Source of the DNA: CAYMUC01 sp964393535
GTDB taxonomy: Bacteria > Actinomycetota > Acidimicrobiia > Acidimicrobiales > Ilumatobacteraceae
NCBI GenBank assembly: GCA_964393535.1
Contig: CAYMUC010000070.1
Coordinates: 1 to 16,244 of the forward strand
Direction of reading: 5' to 3'
Length of the DNA: 16,244 bases
Made by a program: the position numbers and the translations under genes. Below are positions 1-6,139 of this stretch, piece by piece; position 1 is the stretch's first letter; every line of letters starts with the position of its first letter. The notes below the pieces were generated by a model. The model saw nothing but the letters and a program-made list of their open reading frames with translations. It made no database searches and was not told the DNA's origin.

Positions 1-57
1 CAGAGCGTCCGCCTGAAAAGCGGAAGGTCACCGGATCGACGCCGGTCTCGACCACCA
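1..57 (+). tRNA. tRNA-Phe (GAA), 5'-truncated by the window edge
   Basis: The 3' two thirds of a tRNA can be folded. The D-stem 3' strand is at 3-6. The anticodon stem is 8-12 paired with 20-24, and its 7-nt loop at 13-19 carries anticodon GAA at 15-17. The variable loop is 25-29. The T-stem is 30-34 paired with 42-46, with T-loop ATCGACG. The acceptor 3' strand is 47-53, the discriminator A is at 54, and an encoded CCA is at 55-57. GAA decodes Phe codons. The T-loop starts with A rather than the usual T. The 5' acceptor strand and D-arm lie before the window. Confidence 0.93.
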
Positions 58-60
58 GGA

Positions 61-95
61 GCCAGCCCGACCCCGGACCGGGGTCGTGGGCTGGC
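61..95 (+). terminator. Long GC-rich hairpin after tRNA-Phe, probable terminator
   Basis: Bases 61-68 (GCCAGCCC) pair perfectly with 88-95, and 69-74 (GACCCC) pair with 80-85. This leaves a 5-nt loop and a 2-nt bulge (86-87), for 14 pairs in total. No T-tract follows, so it would be a U-less terminator, as is common in high-GC actinobacteria, or a processing or stability hairpin for the tRNA 3' end. It ends 12 bp before the GTG of the next gene, so it could also separate the two transcription units. Confidence 0.6.
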
Positions 96-107
96 ACACT
101 GTTCGCC

Positions 108-935
108 GTGGAACGCTTTCGTGAGTTGGCCGGCGAGGTTCTGGTCGGTAAACCCACAGTGGGACTAGCCCTGCTACTCGGTGGTTGGCTCATCACTCGT
201 GTCACCCGTGTGGTGGTGCGACGTGTCATCCGTCGACTCGCCGAGTCCAGTGCCCGACGGTTCCGTGGTGAGACGGCGGAGATGGGCGAGCAACGCCGCC
301 GCCAGCGCGTGGATGCCGCTGCTCACATGCTGCATCACCTCATCGCCCTGGTGGTGTGGATTGGCGTGACCATTGCCTTGTTCCAGATCTTGGACCTGGA
401 CGCTGCGTTCTTTCTGAGCAGTGCTGGCTTCATCGGGGCCGGCTTGGCCATCGGAGGCCAGCACAAGGTGAACGACTACCTCACCGGCCTCTCGGTGCTG
501 CTCGAGGACCGGTACGGCGTGGGTGACGAGATCGTGGCGCATGTGCCGAACTGGGCCGAACCGATCCATGGCGTGGTGGAAGCCGTCGGACTCGTGTCGA
601 CGCGCGTGCGGGACCATCGCGGAACCCTCCACCTACCACACAGTTCGCTGAACGGGTTGAGAAACCTCAGCCAGGAACCGGCCGAGGCTCGGCTGGCGGT
701 GACCCTGCCCGAAGGTGCGGACGCTGCCGAGACGGCGCAGGCAGTGGCCGACGCCATGCGGGAGTTGGCTGGTACCAAGAACCTCACGGGAGTGTTGTTC
801 GTGGACGACATCAAGGCGGCGGCCACCGACGACGACCACGTCGAGGTTGCGGTGCGTACGGCGCGCCCCTTGGACGCCGAAGAGCGAGACCTCCTGGTCC
901 GACGGACAGAACAACGCCTGTCGCGCAGGCCCTGA
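108..935 (+). CDS. MscS-family mechanosensitive ion channel protein
   Basis: This 275-residue membrane protein belongs to the small-conductance mechanosensitive channel family, which releases solutes on hypo-osmotic shock. There is a hydrophobic helix at about 17-36, a basic and polar linker (37-70), and a second helix at about 77-94. The pore-type helix at about 102-118 is rich in Gly and Ala (SSAGFIGAGLAIGGQ), as in MscS TM3. The family-typical LLEDRYGVGD motif (131-140) leads into the beta domain (about 141-182). The C-terminal part (about 190-275) is the soluble alpha/beta region. The start is GTG at 108, with no Shine-Dalgarno sequence and no in-frame alternative close upstream. A weak CACTGT at 97-102 would fit leaderless transcription. 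The gene is monocistronic and convergent with the lipoprotein gene at 1056-1610. The family call is firm; gating and ion preference cannot be read from the sequence. Confidence 0.9.
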   Translation: MERFRELAGEVLVGKPTVGLALLLGGWLITRVTRVVVRRVIRRLAESSARRFRGETAEMGEQRRRQRVDAAAHMLHHLIALVVWIGVTIALFQILDLDAAFFLSSAGFIGAGLAIGGQHKVNDYLTGLSVLLEDRYGVGDEIVAHVPNWAEPIHGVVEAVGLVSTRVRDHRGTLHLPHSSLNGLRNLSQEPAEARLAVTLPEGADAAETAQAVADAMRELAGTKNLTGVLFVDDIKAAATDDDHVEVAVRTARPLDAEERDLLVRRTEQRLSRRP

Positions 936-1055
936 ACCTGCCGGACCAGCCACCCGGTCCAGGTGGAGGGAACGGCTTCTCCCGTCGTCGGACAGCATTC
1001 GGATTCATGCTGGTCATGGACCGACCCTGCACCGTCAGCGAAACGCGCGCAGCCG
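936..1055. other. Convergent intergenic spacer, weak hairpin only
   Basis: This spacer separates the 3' ends of the MscS gene and the GerMN lipoprotein gene. Starting right at the MscS stop, ACCT (936-939) and GGACC (943-947) can pair with GGTCC (956-960) and AGGT (961-964). This forms an imperfect hairpin with an 8-nt loop that could act as a weak terminator. I see no coding region and no T-tract here. Confidence 0.35.
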
Positions 1056-1610
1056 TCAGCCCACGAGATCGGCCAGGTCCGCCCGTCGCACCGGACCCGA
1101 GATGATGGACCCGTCGGTGCGTCCCACCGACACCGGTTGCCCATCGGCTGTGAACTGCACCCCCGTGACCCCGGGCTGCTCGATCATCGTGAGCACCACC
1201 TGCGCGATGGCCAGGACCTGCTCGCTGGAGGGCAACTGCAGTAACGCAGGATCGACATCGACGCTGACCAGGCCCTCGTCATCGAGGGTGGCGGCGACCA
1301 CGTCGCCCGGTTGCAGGACGGTCCGCGCGTCGGCCACCCGCCCCACCGCTGCCTCCAGCAGTCCGAGAACCTGCACCGGATCGGCGGCGAACGGCACCAG
1401 CATGGGCACCGCTCTCAGTCGCTCGCCTTTCACCACGTACACCAACGATGGCGTCCCTGCACCTTCTGGCTCGGGGGCTGGAAGGGGGTTGGGGTCCAAC
1501 AGGTTGTACGGCACACGCTCGGGTGCCACCCGTCGCGCCTGATCGTCCAGTGGCACGCCGCACGATGTGGCCAACACCGTCGCCCCGAGCAATCCCACCA
1601 GGACTTTCAT
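1056..1610 (-). CDS. GerMN-domain lipoprotein, LpqB-like
   Basis: This is a 184-residue predicted lipoprotein. The N-terminus from MKVLVGLLG is a short signal peptide ending in a lipobox with Cys17 (ATSC). Residues about 45-170 look like a GerMN domain: the segment VYVVKGERLRAVP is followed by a 'VLGLLEAAV' helix, the 'GDVVAATLDDEGLVSVDV' strand region, and the closing 'GVQFTADGQPVSV' motif typical of GerM/LpqB proteins. The ATG at 1610 is preferred over the GTG at 1631. It gives the signal peptide directly and overlaps the kinase stop as ATGA, implying translational coupling. In actinobacteria LpqB lies downstream of the kinase MtrB and influences its signalling; the order kinase then GerMN lipoprotein is the same here. 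This protein is much shorter than LpqB and lacks its C-terminal beta-propeller-like half. A role as accessory to the adjacent kinase is inference. Confidence 0.82.
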   Translation of the reverse strand: MKVLVGLLGATVLATSCGVPLDDQARRVAPERVPYNLLDPNPLPAPEPEGAGTPSLVYVVKGERLRAVPMLVPFAADPVQVLGLLEAAVGRVADARTVLQPGDVVAATLDDEGLVSVDVDPALLQLPSSEQVLAIAQVVLTMIEQPGVTGVQFTADGQPVSVGRTDGSIISGPVRRADLADLVG

Positions 1611-3016
1611 GCTCTCGCCACCCTGAACCACAGACGGAATCGAGCACCACCGCCGGGCCGATCGGTCACATCCAGGTGGCCGTCGAGGTGGCGGGCGTGC
1701 TCGGCGGCGATGGACAGGCCGAGGCCCGAGCCCGGCCGCTGGCGCGCATCGTCAGAACGGGCGAAACGCTCGAAGATGCGCTGACGGTCCTCCACCGGAA
1801 CACCCGGTCCGGCGTCATCGACCTCGATGCGCAGATAGGGCACAGCACCCAGCACCGCCACTCGGACGGCTCCTCCACCATGCACGGCGGCATTCCGCAG
1901 CAGGTTCGACACGACCCGCTCCAGACGCCGCTTGTCCACCCACACCACCTGCACACCCGGGTCGGGCGCGTCGGCCGGCTCGGGGATGGATTCGATGACC
2001 AGGTCGCTACCACCCACCTGACGAACCACCCGTCGCAGCACGTCCAGCAACCGCACCTCCTCGGTGATGGTGCCGTCGACGCCCGCTTCGAGACGGGACA
2101 TCTCCAGCAGATCGGTCACCAGTTCATCGAACTCGTCGATCTCCTGCGACAGCAGGTCCAATGCCTCGGCAGCGACCTCGCTGAGTTCATCTCGGCGCCG
2201 GCCCAGCACGTTGGCAGCCGAGCGCATGGCCGCCACCGGGGTCCGTAGCTCGTGGCTCACATCCGAGGTGAACCGGGCCTCTCGGGCGATCCGCTCGCCC
2301 AGGGCTGCAGCCATGTCGTTGAAGGCCGCCACCAACCGTGCGAGGTCAGGATCGGGATCGGGTGCCAGGCGGGCATCCAGATCTCCACTGGCCAACAAGG
2401 CTGCAGCACGCGAGGTCGCCGACAACGGTGCCAGCACGCGCCTGCTGGTCCACGTGGCAACGCCGGCACCTGCAGCACTGAGCAGGAACGCACCGATGGC
2501 CAGCACCGTCGACAATCGGGTCATCGTCGAGTCGATGCGCTCCAGCGGGAAAACCTCGACATAGTCGAGACCCGCTGCCGGCAACGGAAGAGCGACCGCC
2601 AGTCGTGGGGCACCGGCGGCATCGAAGCGCATCCGACTGGCCGACGACTCGTCGAGAGCCGTCAACAGGGAGCCGGGCAACGCGTCGGGACCTGTGCCGA
2701 TGGAGGAACTGAACCAGTCGTCGCCCGAGCGGACCAAGATGATGGATCCAGGTTCGGAGCGAAGCCCCCGAAGGATCTCGTCGAGCGTCTGACGACCGGC
2801 GACCGCCAGGTCCCGCACCGTTCGGGCGTTGGCCGAGGCCTCTGCCAGGGCCGCATTCTCACGTTGTTCCAGCAGATACGAACGCACCGTGAGCACCGTG
2901 ATGAGCGACAAGGTGCCAGCGATGGCGGCAGCGAGTCCGGCACCGACCAGCGCCACCCGGGTGCGAAGACCCAGGCGACGTCCTGCCGGACGAGGACCCG
3001 CCACCGTCGCGGTCAC
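1607..3016 (-). CDS. Two-component sensor histidine kinase, MtrB-like
   Basis: This 469-residue membrane histidine kinase has a first membrane helix at about 21-44, an extracytoplasmic sensor of about 120 residues, a second helix at about 167-188, and a HAMP linker at about 189-240. The HisKA dimerisation helix carries the phospho-acceptor in SDVSHELRTP (His255). The HATPase domain shows the N box (N371 to N375), the G1 motif DAGPGV (401-406) and the G2 motif GSGLGL (429-434). All catalytic motifs are intact, so it should autophosphorylate and pass phosphate to a response regulator. No regulator gene lies within the window. The start is GTG at 3016, overlapping the pyrE stop as GTGA; the stop overlaps the lipoprotein ATG. 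Architecture and the downstream GerMN lipoprotein resemble MtrB, but mtrA is absent here, so I give no symbol. Confidence 0.93.
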   Translation of the reverse strand: MTATVAGPRPAGRRLGLRTRVALVGAGLAAAIAGTLSLITVLTVRSYLLEQRENAALAEASANARTVRDLAVAGRQTLDEILRGLRSEPGSIILVRSGDDWFSSSIGTGPDALPGSLLTALDESSASRMRFDAAGAPRLAVALPLPAAGLDYVEVFPLERIDSTMTRLSTVLAIGAFLLSAAGAGVATWTSRRVLAPLSATSRAAALLASGDLDARLAPDPDPDLARLVAAFNDMAAALGERIAREARFTSDVSHELRTPVAAMRSAANVLGRRRDELSEVAAEALDLLSQEIDEFDELVTDLLEMSRLEAGVDGTITEEVRLLDVLRRVVRQVGGSDLVIESIPEPADAPDPGVQVVWVDKRRLERVVSNLLRNAAVHGGGAVRVAVLGAVPYLRIEVDDAGPGVPVEDRQRIFERFARSDDARQRPGSGLGLSIAAEHARHLDGHLDVTDRPGGGARFRLWFRVARA

Positions 3017-3591
3017 GTGCCGTACCTGAACCCGAGATCGGGAGCGGTGAGCATGGGCATGAACGGTACCCCCGCCTCATCGGCCATGGCGCCGCACGTC
3101 CCCCCGCGATCGACGATCACCGTGATGAGAACCGGCACGGCACCGAACGCTCGCACCGCCTCCACGGCCTCCATGATGGAGGTGCCTCGCGTGACGGTGT
3201 CCTCGGTGATGACCACCCGATCGCCCGGTTGCAGTGCACCAGCCAATCGTCCGGTGACCCCGTGGTCCTTGGCTTCCTTCCGGACGCTGAAACTGCGCAG
3301 AGTCACACCGCGGGTGGCCGCCACGGCCGCCACGCCGAAGGCGACGGGATCCGCACCCATGGTGAGCCCGCCGATGGCCTGAGCATCAGCCGGAATCAGC
3401 GACAGTGCAACGTCGGCCACCAGCAGGATGCCATCGGGTCGACAGGCCGTCTGCTTGGTGTCGAGGAACCACGAACTGGTGGCGCCACTCTTGAGCGTGA
3501 AGGTGCCGCGCTTCAAGGAGTGCTGCAGCACATGGGCACGCAGGGCATCCCGGGCGGGGTCCAGTGGGGGGAGGGCATCGGAATCGCTCAT
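3013..3591 (-). CDS. pyrE: Orotate phosphoribosyltransferase
   Basis: The enzyme converts orotate and PRPP to orotidine 5'-monophosphate plus diphosphate, the fifth step of pyrimidine synthesis in the cytosol. The 192-residue product has the N-terminal FTLKSGATSSWFLDTKQ segment typical of OPRTase. It also has the flexible catalytic loop VRKEAKDHGVTG (103-114) with the conserved lysines, and the PRPP-binding motif VVITEDTVTRGTS (126-138) with the acidic pair E130-D131. The length is near that of bacterial PyrE. ATG at 3591 (MSDSD) is chosen over in-frame starts up to 3645. It leaves a 25-bp divergent gap and sits 9 nt after a TACGGT box, while the longer form would run into the neighbouring gene. 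It is first in an overlapping operon with a histidine kinase and a lipoprotein, an unusual partnership. Confidence 0.93.
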   Translation of the reverse strand: MSDSDALPPLDPARDALRAHVLQHSLKRGTFTLKSGATSSWFLDTKQTACRPDGILLVADVALSLIPADAQAIGGLTMGADPVAFGVAAVAATRGVTLRSFSVRKEAKDHGVTGRLAGALQPGDRVVITEDTVTRGTSIMEAVEAVRAFGAVPVLITVIVDRGGTCGAMADEAGVPFMPMLTAPDLGFRYGT

Positions 3592-3600
3592 CGCCCGAGG

Positions 3601-3606
3601 ACCGTA
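3601..3606 (-). promoter_or_regulatory. Putative -10 of pyrE operon (TACGGT)
   Basis: Reading the minus strand, TACGGT lies 9 nt before the pyrE ATG. That suits a leaderless or nearly leaderless transcript, and there is no Shine-Dalgarno sequence in the gap. It shares two bases with the -10 of the divergent LLM gene. The call rests on spacing and the TANNNT pattern only. Confidence 0.45.
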
Positions 3607-3610
3607 ACGT
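3605..3610 (+). promoter_or_regulatory. Putative -10 of LLM oxidoreductase gene (TAACGT)
   Basis: TAACGT ends 6 nt before the ATG at 3617, where initiation would produce a leaderless mRNA. No ribosome binding site is seen. Its first two bases are the last two of the pyrE box on the other strand. A matching -35 would have to lie inside the pyrE coding sequence. Confidence 0.5.
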
Positions 3611-3616
3611 GATGGC

Positions 3617-4555
3617 ATGCAACTGGCCGACTTCCGCATCTTCACCGAACCTCAACAGGGCGCCACCTACGACGATCTCTTGGCAGTTGCTCGACGCGCC
3701 GAGAGTCTGGGGTTCGGTGCGTTTTTCCGCAGTGACCACTACCTGAAGATGGGCGAGGTGACCGGTCTGCCCGGCCCCACCGACGCCTGGGTCACGCTGG
3801 CCGGACTGGCGCGGGACACCACCAGTATTCGGCTGGGCACGCTGGTGAGCTCAGCCACCTTTCGTTCGCCCGGACCCCTCGCCATCAGCGTGGCGCAGGT
3901 GGATCAGATGAGTGGTGGTCGGGTGGAGTTGGGTCTGGGTGCCGGCTGGTACGAAGCCGAGCACCAGGCCTACGGCATCGAGTTCCCGGCGCTTGGCGAG
4001 CGGTTCGAGCGCTTTGGCGAGCAGTTGGCCATCGTGCACGGCATGTGGTCCACCCCGACCGGCACCACCTTCGACTTCGAGGGCCAGCACTACCGGGTGA
4101 CCGACTCGCCTGCACTGCCCAAGCCCGTGCAGGCAGGTGGTCCGCCCATCATCATCGGCGGTGGCGGTGCCGTGCGCACGCCACGACTCGCGGCCCGATA
4201 CGCCGCCGAGTTCAACGTGCCTTTCGTACCCATCGAGTTCTTCCAGCAGCAGCGCGATCGGGTGACGGCTGCGTGCGAGGCCATCGACCGGGACCCCGCC
4301 ACCATGACCTGGTCGGTGGCACTGGTGGTGTGCTGCGGCGAGAGCGACGCCGAGGTGAGACGTCGTGCTGCCGCCATCGGCAGGGAACCCGACGAACTGC
4401 GCACGAACGGCGCCGCGGGCACCCCGTCGGAGGTGGCCGAGACCCTGGGGCGCTGGGCCGAGGCCGGTGCTGAGCGCATCTACCTCCAGGTCTTGGACCT
4501 CGGTGATCTGGAGCATCTCGACCTGATGGCCCAGACGATCGCTCAGAGCACCTGA
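3617..4555 (+). CDS. LLM class F420-dependent oxidoreductase
   Basis: This 312-residue protein belongs to the luciferase-like monooxygenase fold (TIM barrel), in the actinobacterial group that uses coenzyme F420. The N-terminal strand (FRIFTEPQQGATYDDLLAVA) and the RSDHY motif at about 38-42 are family-like. So are VTLAGLARDTTSIRLGTLVS (about 59-78), GGRVELGLGAGWYEAEHQAYG (about 98-118) and GPPIIIGGGG (about 175-184). These place the cofactor pocket, but the substrate cannot be deduced. The ATG at 3617 is preceded by a TAACGT box and no Shine-Dalgarno site. It is divergent from pyrE with 25 bp between starts, and its last 13 bp overlap the 3' end of the convergent phosphotransferase gene. F420 rather than FMN use is inferred from similarity, not from a single diagnostic residue. 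Confidence 0.88.
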   Translation: MQLADFRIFTEPQQGATYDDLLAVARRAESLGFGAFFRSDHYLKMGEVTGLPGPTDAWVTLAGLARDTTSIRLGTLVSSATFRSPGPLAISVAQVDQMSGGRVELGLGAGWYEAEHQAYGIEFPALGERFERFGEQLAIVHGMWSTPTGTTFDFEGQHYRVTDSPALPKPVQAGGPPIIIGGGGAVRTPRLAARYAAEFNVPFVPIEFFQQQRDRVTAACEAIDRDPATMTWSVALVVCCGESDAEVRRRAAAIGREPDELRTNGAAGTPSEVAETLGRWAEAGAERIYLQVLDLGDLEHLDLMAQTIAQST

Positions 4556-5613
4556 CCAGCGCCGCAGTCGACCACGTGGTTCAACGAGCGGGTGACGTAC
4601 GCAGCGGTCATGGCGTCACCCCGCTCGTTGCCGGCGTCGAAGGTACCCACCAGGGACATGGCACCCGAGAGGTAGTACAACACCGCCTCCCGGTAGTGCA
4701 GCAACGCGTCGTCGGCGTCGTACTGCACGCCATGACGCGCCAGTCCATCGAGCCAGCGCTGCAGCAGGGAGCGCCAATGCTCTCGCGCGATGTCGTGGGG
4801 CACGCTGTTCCCGATCATGTAGGCGATGTCGGCCACGCCCCTACCCCGCAGCGACAACTGGAAGTCGATGAAGGCCACACGCGACGGCTCGTCGCGAGAG
4901 AAGAACACGTTGTCGAGTCGGGTGTCGCCGTGGATGACGGTGTTGGGTCCTTGCGACGTGCGCAACGTGATCTCCTCGAACCGAGGCGCAAGTGCCGCTG
5001 CCACCTCCAAGGCCTCGGCTGGCAACAGGTGCGCCCACCGCTCCTGCAGAACGGGCAAGCCGGCGCGGTAGATCTGGGGCACCACTGCCAGATACTGCGG
5101 CGCATCCTGCGTCGGGAGCCAGGTGAGGCTGTCGAGCTCGGAATGCTGCCACCAGTACGCGTGAAATGCGGCGAGGGCGTCCACGATCGACTGGGTCTGC
5201 GCCAAGGTGGCACCCACCACCTGATCACCCACCTCCCAGTCGTCGGCCAGGTCCTGCAAGATCAGCACGAATGACCCATCGGGCTCTGTGGGTGCGGCAA
5301 GGCACGACACCGCCGTGAGCGGCGAGCGGTCGATGACGTGGCGGAACATGGCGATCTCACGCTCGTACAAGCCCAGAGCCTGTGCCACGGCCAGGTTGGC
5401 CGGCTCGGTACAGGGCATCTTCACCACCACCGAGGTAGAGGTGCCGTCGTCGAGCGTGAGGTGAAGACGTGCGATCTGGCCGAAGATGCCCGTTCCCTCG
5501 CCGATATCGGTGCAGGCCACCGACGTCACCGTGCGGTGTGCTCGCGCCTGTGCGGGCAGCACCTCGTTCAACCACTCGGCGGTGACGGCCGACGGTGTAC
5601 CTGGCAAAGCCAT
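4543..5613 (-). CDS. Aminoglycoside phosphotransferase (APH)-fold family protein
   Basis: This is a 356-residue small-molecule kinase-like protein. It has a Gly-rich loop GEGTGIFG (38-45), a nucleotide-binding lysine in VVVKMP (Lys65), and the Brenner-type catalytic motif HGDTRLDN (His228, Asp230, Asn235). The metal-binding DFQ (250-252) is followed by RGVADIAYMIG. The invariant catalytic residues are intact, so phosphotransfer is plausible. The substrate is unknown, and the family includes many non-resistance kinases. ATG at 5613 (MALPG) is chosen because an AAAGGGGG element lies 6 nt upstream; the frame is open to 5694, but that extension looks non-homologous. It overlaps the LLM gene tail-to-tail by 13 bp and is divergent from the small gene at 5726. 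Confidence 0.86.
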   Translation of the reverse strand: MALPGTPSAVTAEWLNEVLPAQARAHRTVTSVACTDIGEGTGIFGQIARLHLTLDDGTSTSVVVKMPCTEPANLAVAQALGLYEREIAMFRHVIDRSPLTAVSCLAAPTEPDGSFVLILQDLADDWEVGDQVVGATLAQTQSIVDALAAFHAYWWQHSELDSLTWLPTQDAPQYLAVVPQIYRAGLPVLQERWAHLLPAEALEVAAALAPRFEEITLRTSQGPNTVIHGDTRLDNVFFSRDEPSRVAFIDFQLSLRGRGVADIAYMIGNSVPHDIAREHWRSLLQRWLDGLARHGVQYDADDALLHYREAVLYYLSGAMSLVGTFDAGNERGDAMTAAYVTRSLNHVVDCGAGQVL

Positions 5614-5619
5614 GACGTT

Positions 5620-5627
5620 CCCCCTTT
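5620..5627 (-). promoter_or_regulatory. Ribosome binding site for the phosphotransferase
   Basis: On the minus strand AAAGGGGG is followed by a 6-nt spacer and then the ATG at 5613. It decides the start codon against the longer open frame. This is one of the few genes in the window with a clear Shine-Dalgarno element. Confidence 0.6.
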
Positions 5628-5651
5628 GTCGTCCCCCTGAACGACCATGAA

Positions 5652-5657
5652 ACGGTA
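5652..5657 (-). promoter_or_regulatory. Putative -10 of the phosphotransferase gene (TACCGT)
   Basis: Minus-strand TACCGT would start transcription about 30 nt before the ATG at 5613, giving a leader that contains the AAAGGGGG site. I see no convincing -35 at 17 bp. The call is based on pattern and position. Confidence 0.35.
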
Positions 5658-5713
5658 GCAAGACCTCGGTGTCCGCTCGATGTTCGGTTGGCATTCGTTC
5701 TATGGAGTGGCCA

Positions 5714-5719
5714 CACTAT
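5714..5719 (+). promoter_or_regulatory. Putative -10 of the small hypothetical gene (CACTAT)
   Basis: CACTAT ends 6 nt before the ATG at 5726, the same spacing seen at other leaderless-looking starts in this window. The surrounding DNA is locally AT-richer than its neighbours. A TTGGCA at 5688-5693 is a possible -35, with a rather long 20-bp spacer. Confidence 0.4.
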
Positions 5720-5725
5720 GTTTCT

Positions 5726-6136
5726 ATGGCACCCCGCGGACCCCGTGAAGTCACCGAAGAACACAAGGCTGCAATGGCGGCCGGACGAGCCGAAAGCAGG
5801 GCCGTCCGAGCGTATTTGGAAGCCTTGGAACACAGTCGGCCTCGTCGGGGACGTAAGCGCACCGCAGAATCCATCCAGCAACGCCTCGATGCGATTGCGT
5901 CAGAACTGGATGATGCCGATGCGATGGACCGGCTGAAATTGGTCCAAGAGCGCATGGACCTAGAGGCGGAATTGGCCAACATGGGCCAGACCATCGACCT
6001 CACCGAACTCGAGGCCGAGTTCGTGAAGGTAGCGGCCTCGTACGCCAAGAGGAATGGCATCTCTTACGGTGCTTGGCGTGAGGTCGGCGTGGAACCGTCG
6101 GTCCTGAAGACCGCCGGCATCAAGCGCAACGACTGA
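5726..6136 (+). CDS. Conserved hypothetical protein, coiled coil with HTH-like C-terminus
   Basis: This 136-residue soluble protein is of unknown function. It resembles small conserved actinobacterial proteins I cannot name. Four parts can be seen: an N-terminal charged helix (about 9-36), a very basic patch RPRRGRKR (38-45), a long heptad-like helix (about 48-88) that should form a coiled coil, and a C-terminal segment (about 95-132). That last segment contains 'RNGISYGAWREVGV' and 'VLKTAGI', a helix-turn-helix-like pattern. A basic linker plus dimerising helix plus terminal small helical domain would suit a DNA- or RNA-binding factor, but that is inference. ATG at 5726 is chosen over the upstream in-frame start at 5669. 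It has a -10-like box at leaderless spacing, and the first residues APRGPR start the charged region. Codon use is less GC-biased than in the flanking genes. It ends 3 bp before the purB stop. Confidence 0.78.
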   Translation: MAPRGPREVTEEHKAAMAAGRAESRAVRAYLEALEHSRPRRGRKRTAESIQQRLDAIASELDDADAMDRLKLVQERMDLEAELANMGQTIDLTELEAEFVKVAASYAKRNGISYGAWREVGVEPSVLKTAGIKRND

Positions 6137-6139
6137 ACA

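Noticed and set aside
1..57. tRNA with anticodon TGA (Ser)
   Set aside because: The 5-bp stem 8-12/20-24 defines a 7-nt loop that puts GAA, not TGA, at the anticodon position. The short variable loop also excludes tRNA-Ser.
1448..2248. 266-codon plus-strand frame opposite the histidine kinase and lipoprotein
   Set aside because: His/Gln/Arg-rich antisense product without domains; the minus strand carries the intact kinase motifs.
2252..3382. 376-codon plus-strand frame across kinase and pyrE
   Set aside because: It crosses two well-supported minus-strand genes and reads as Arg/Gly/Thr-rich noise.
5614..5694. Longer N-terminus for the phosphotransferase (start at 5694)
   Set aside because: The extra 27 residues look unlike the family start, and the AAAGGGGG site fits ATG 5613. 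The extension would also occupy the putative promoter region.
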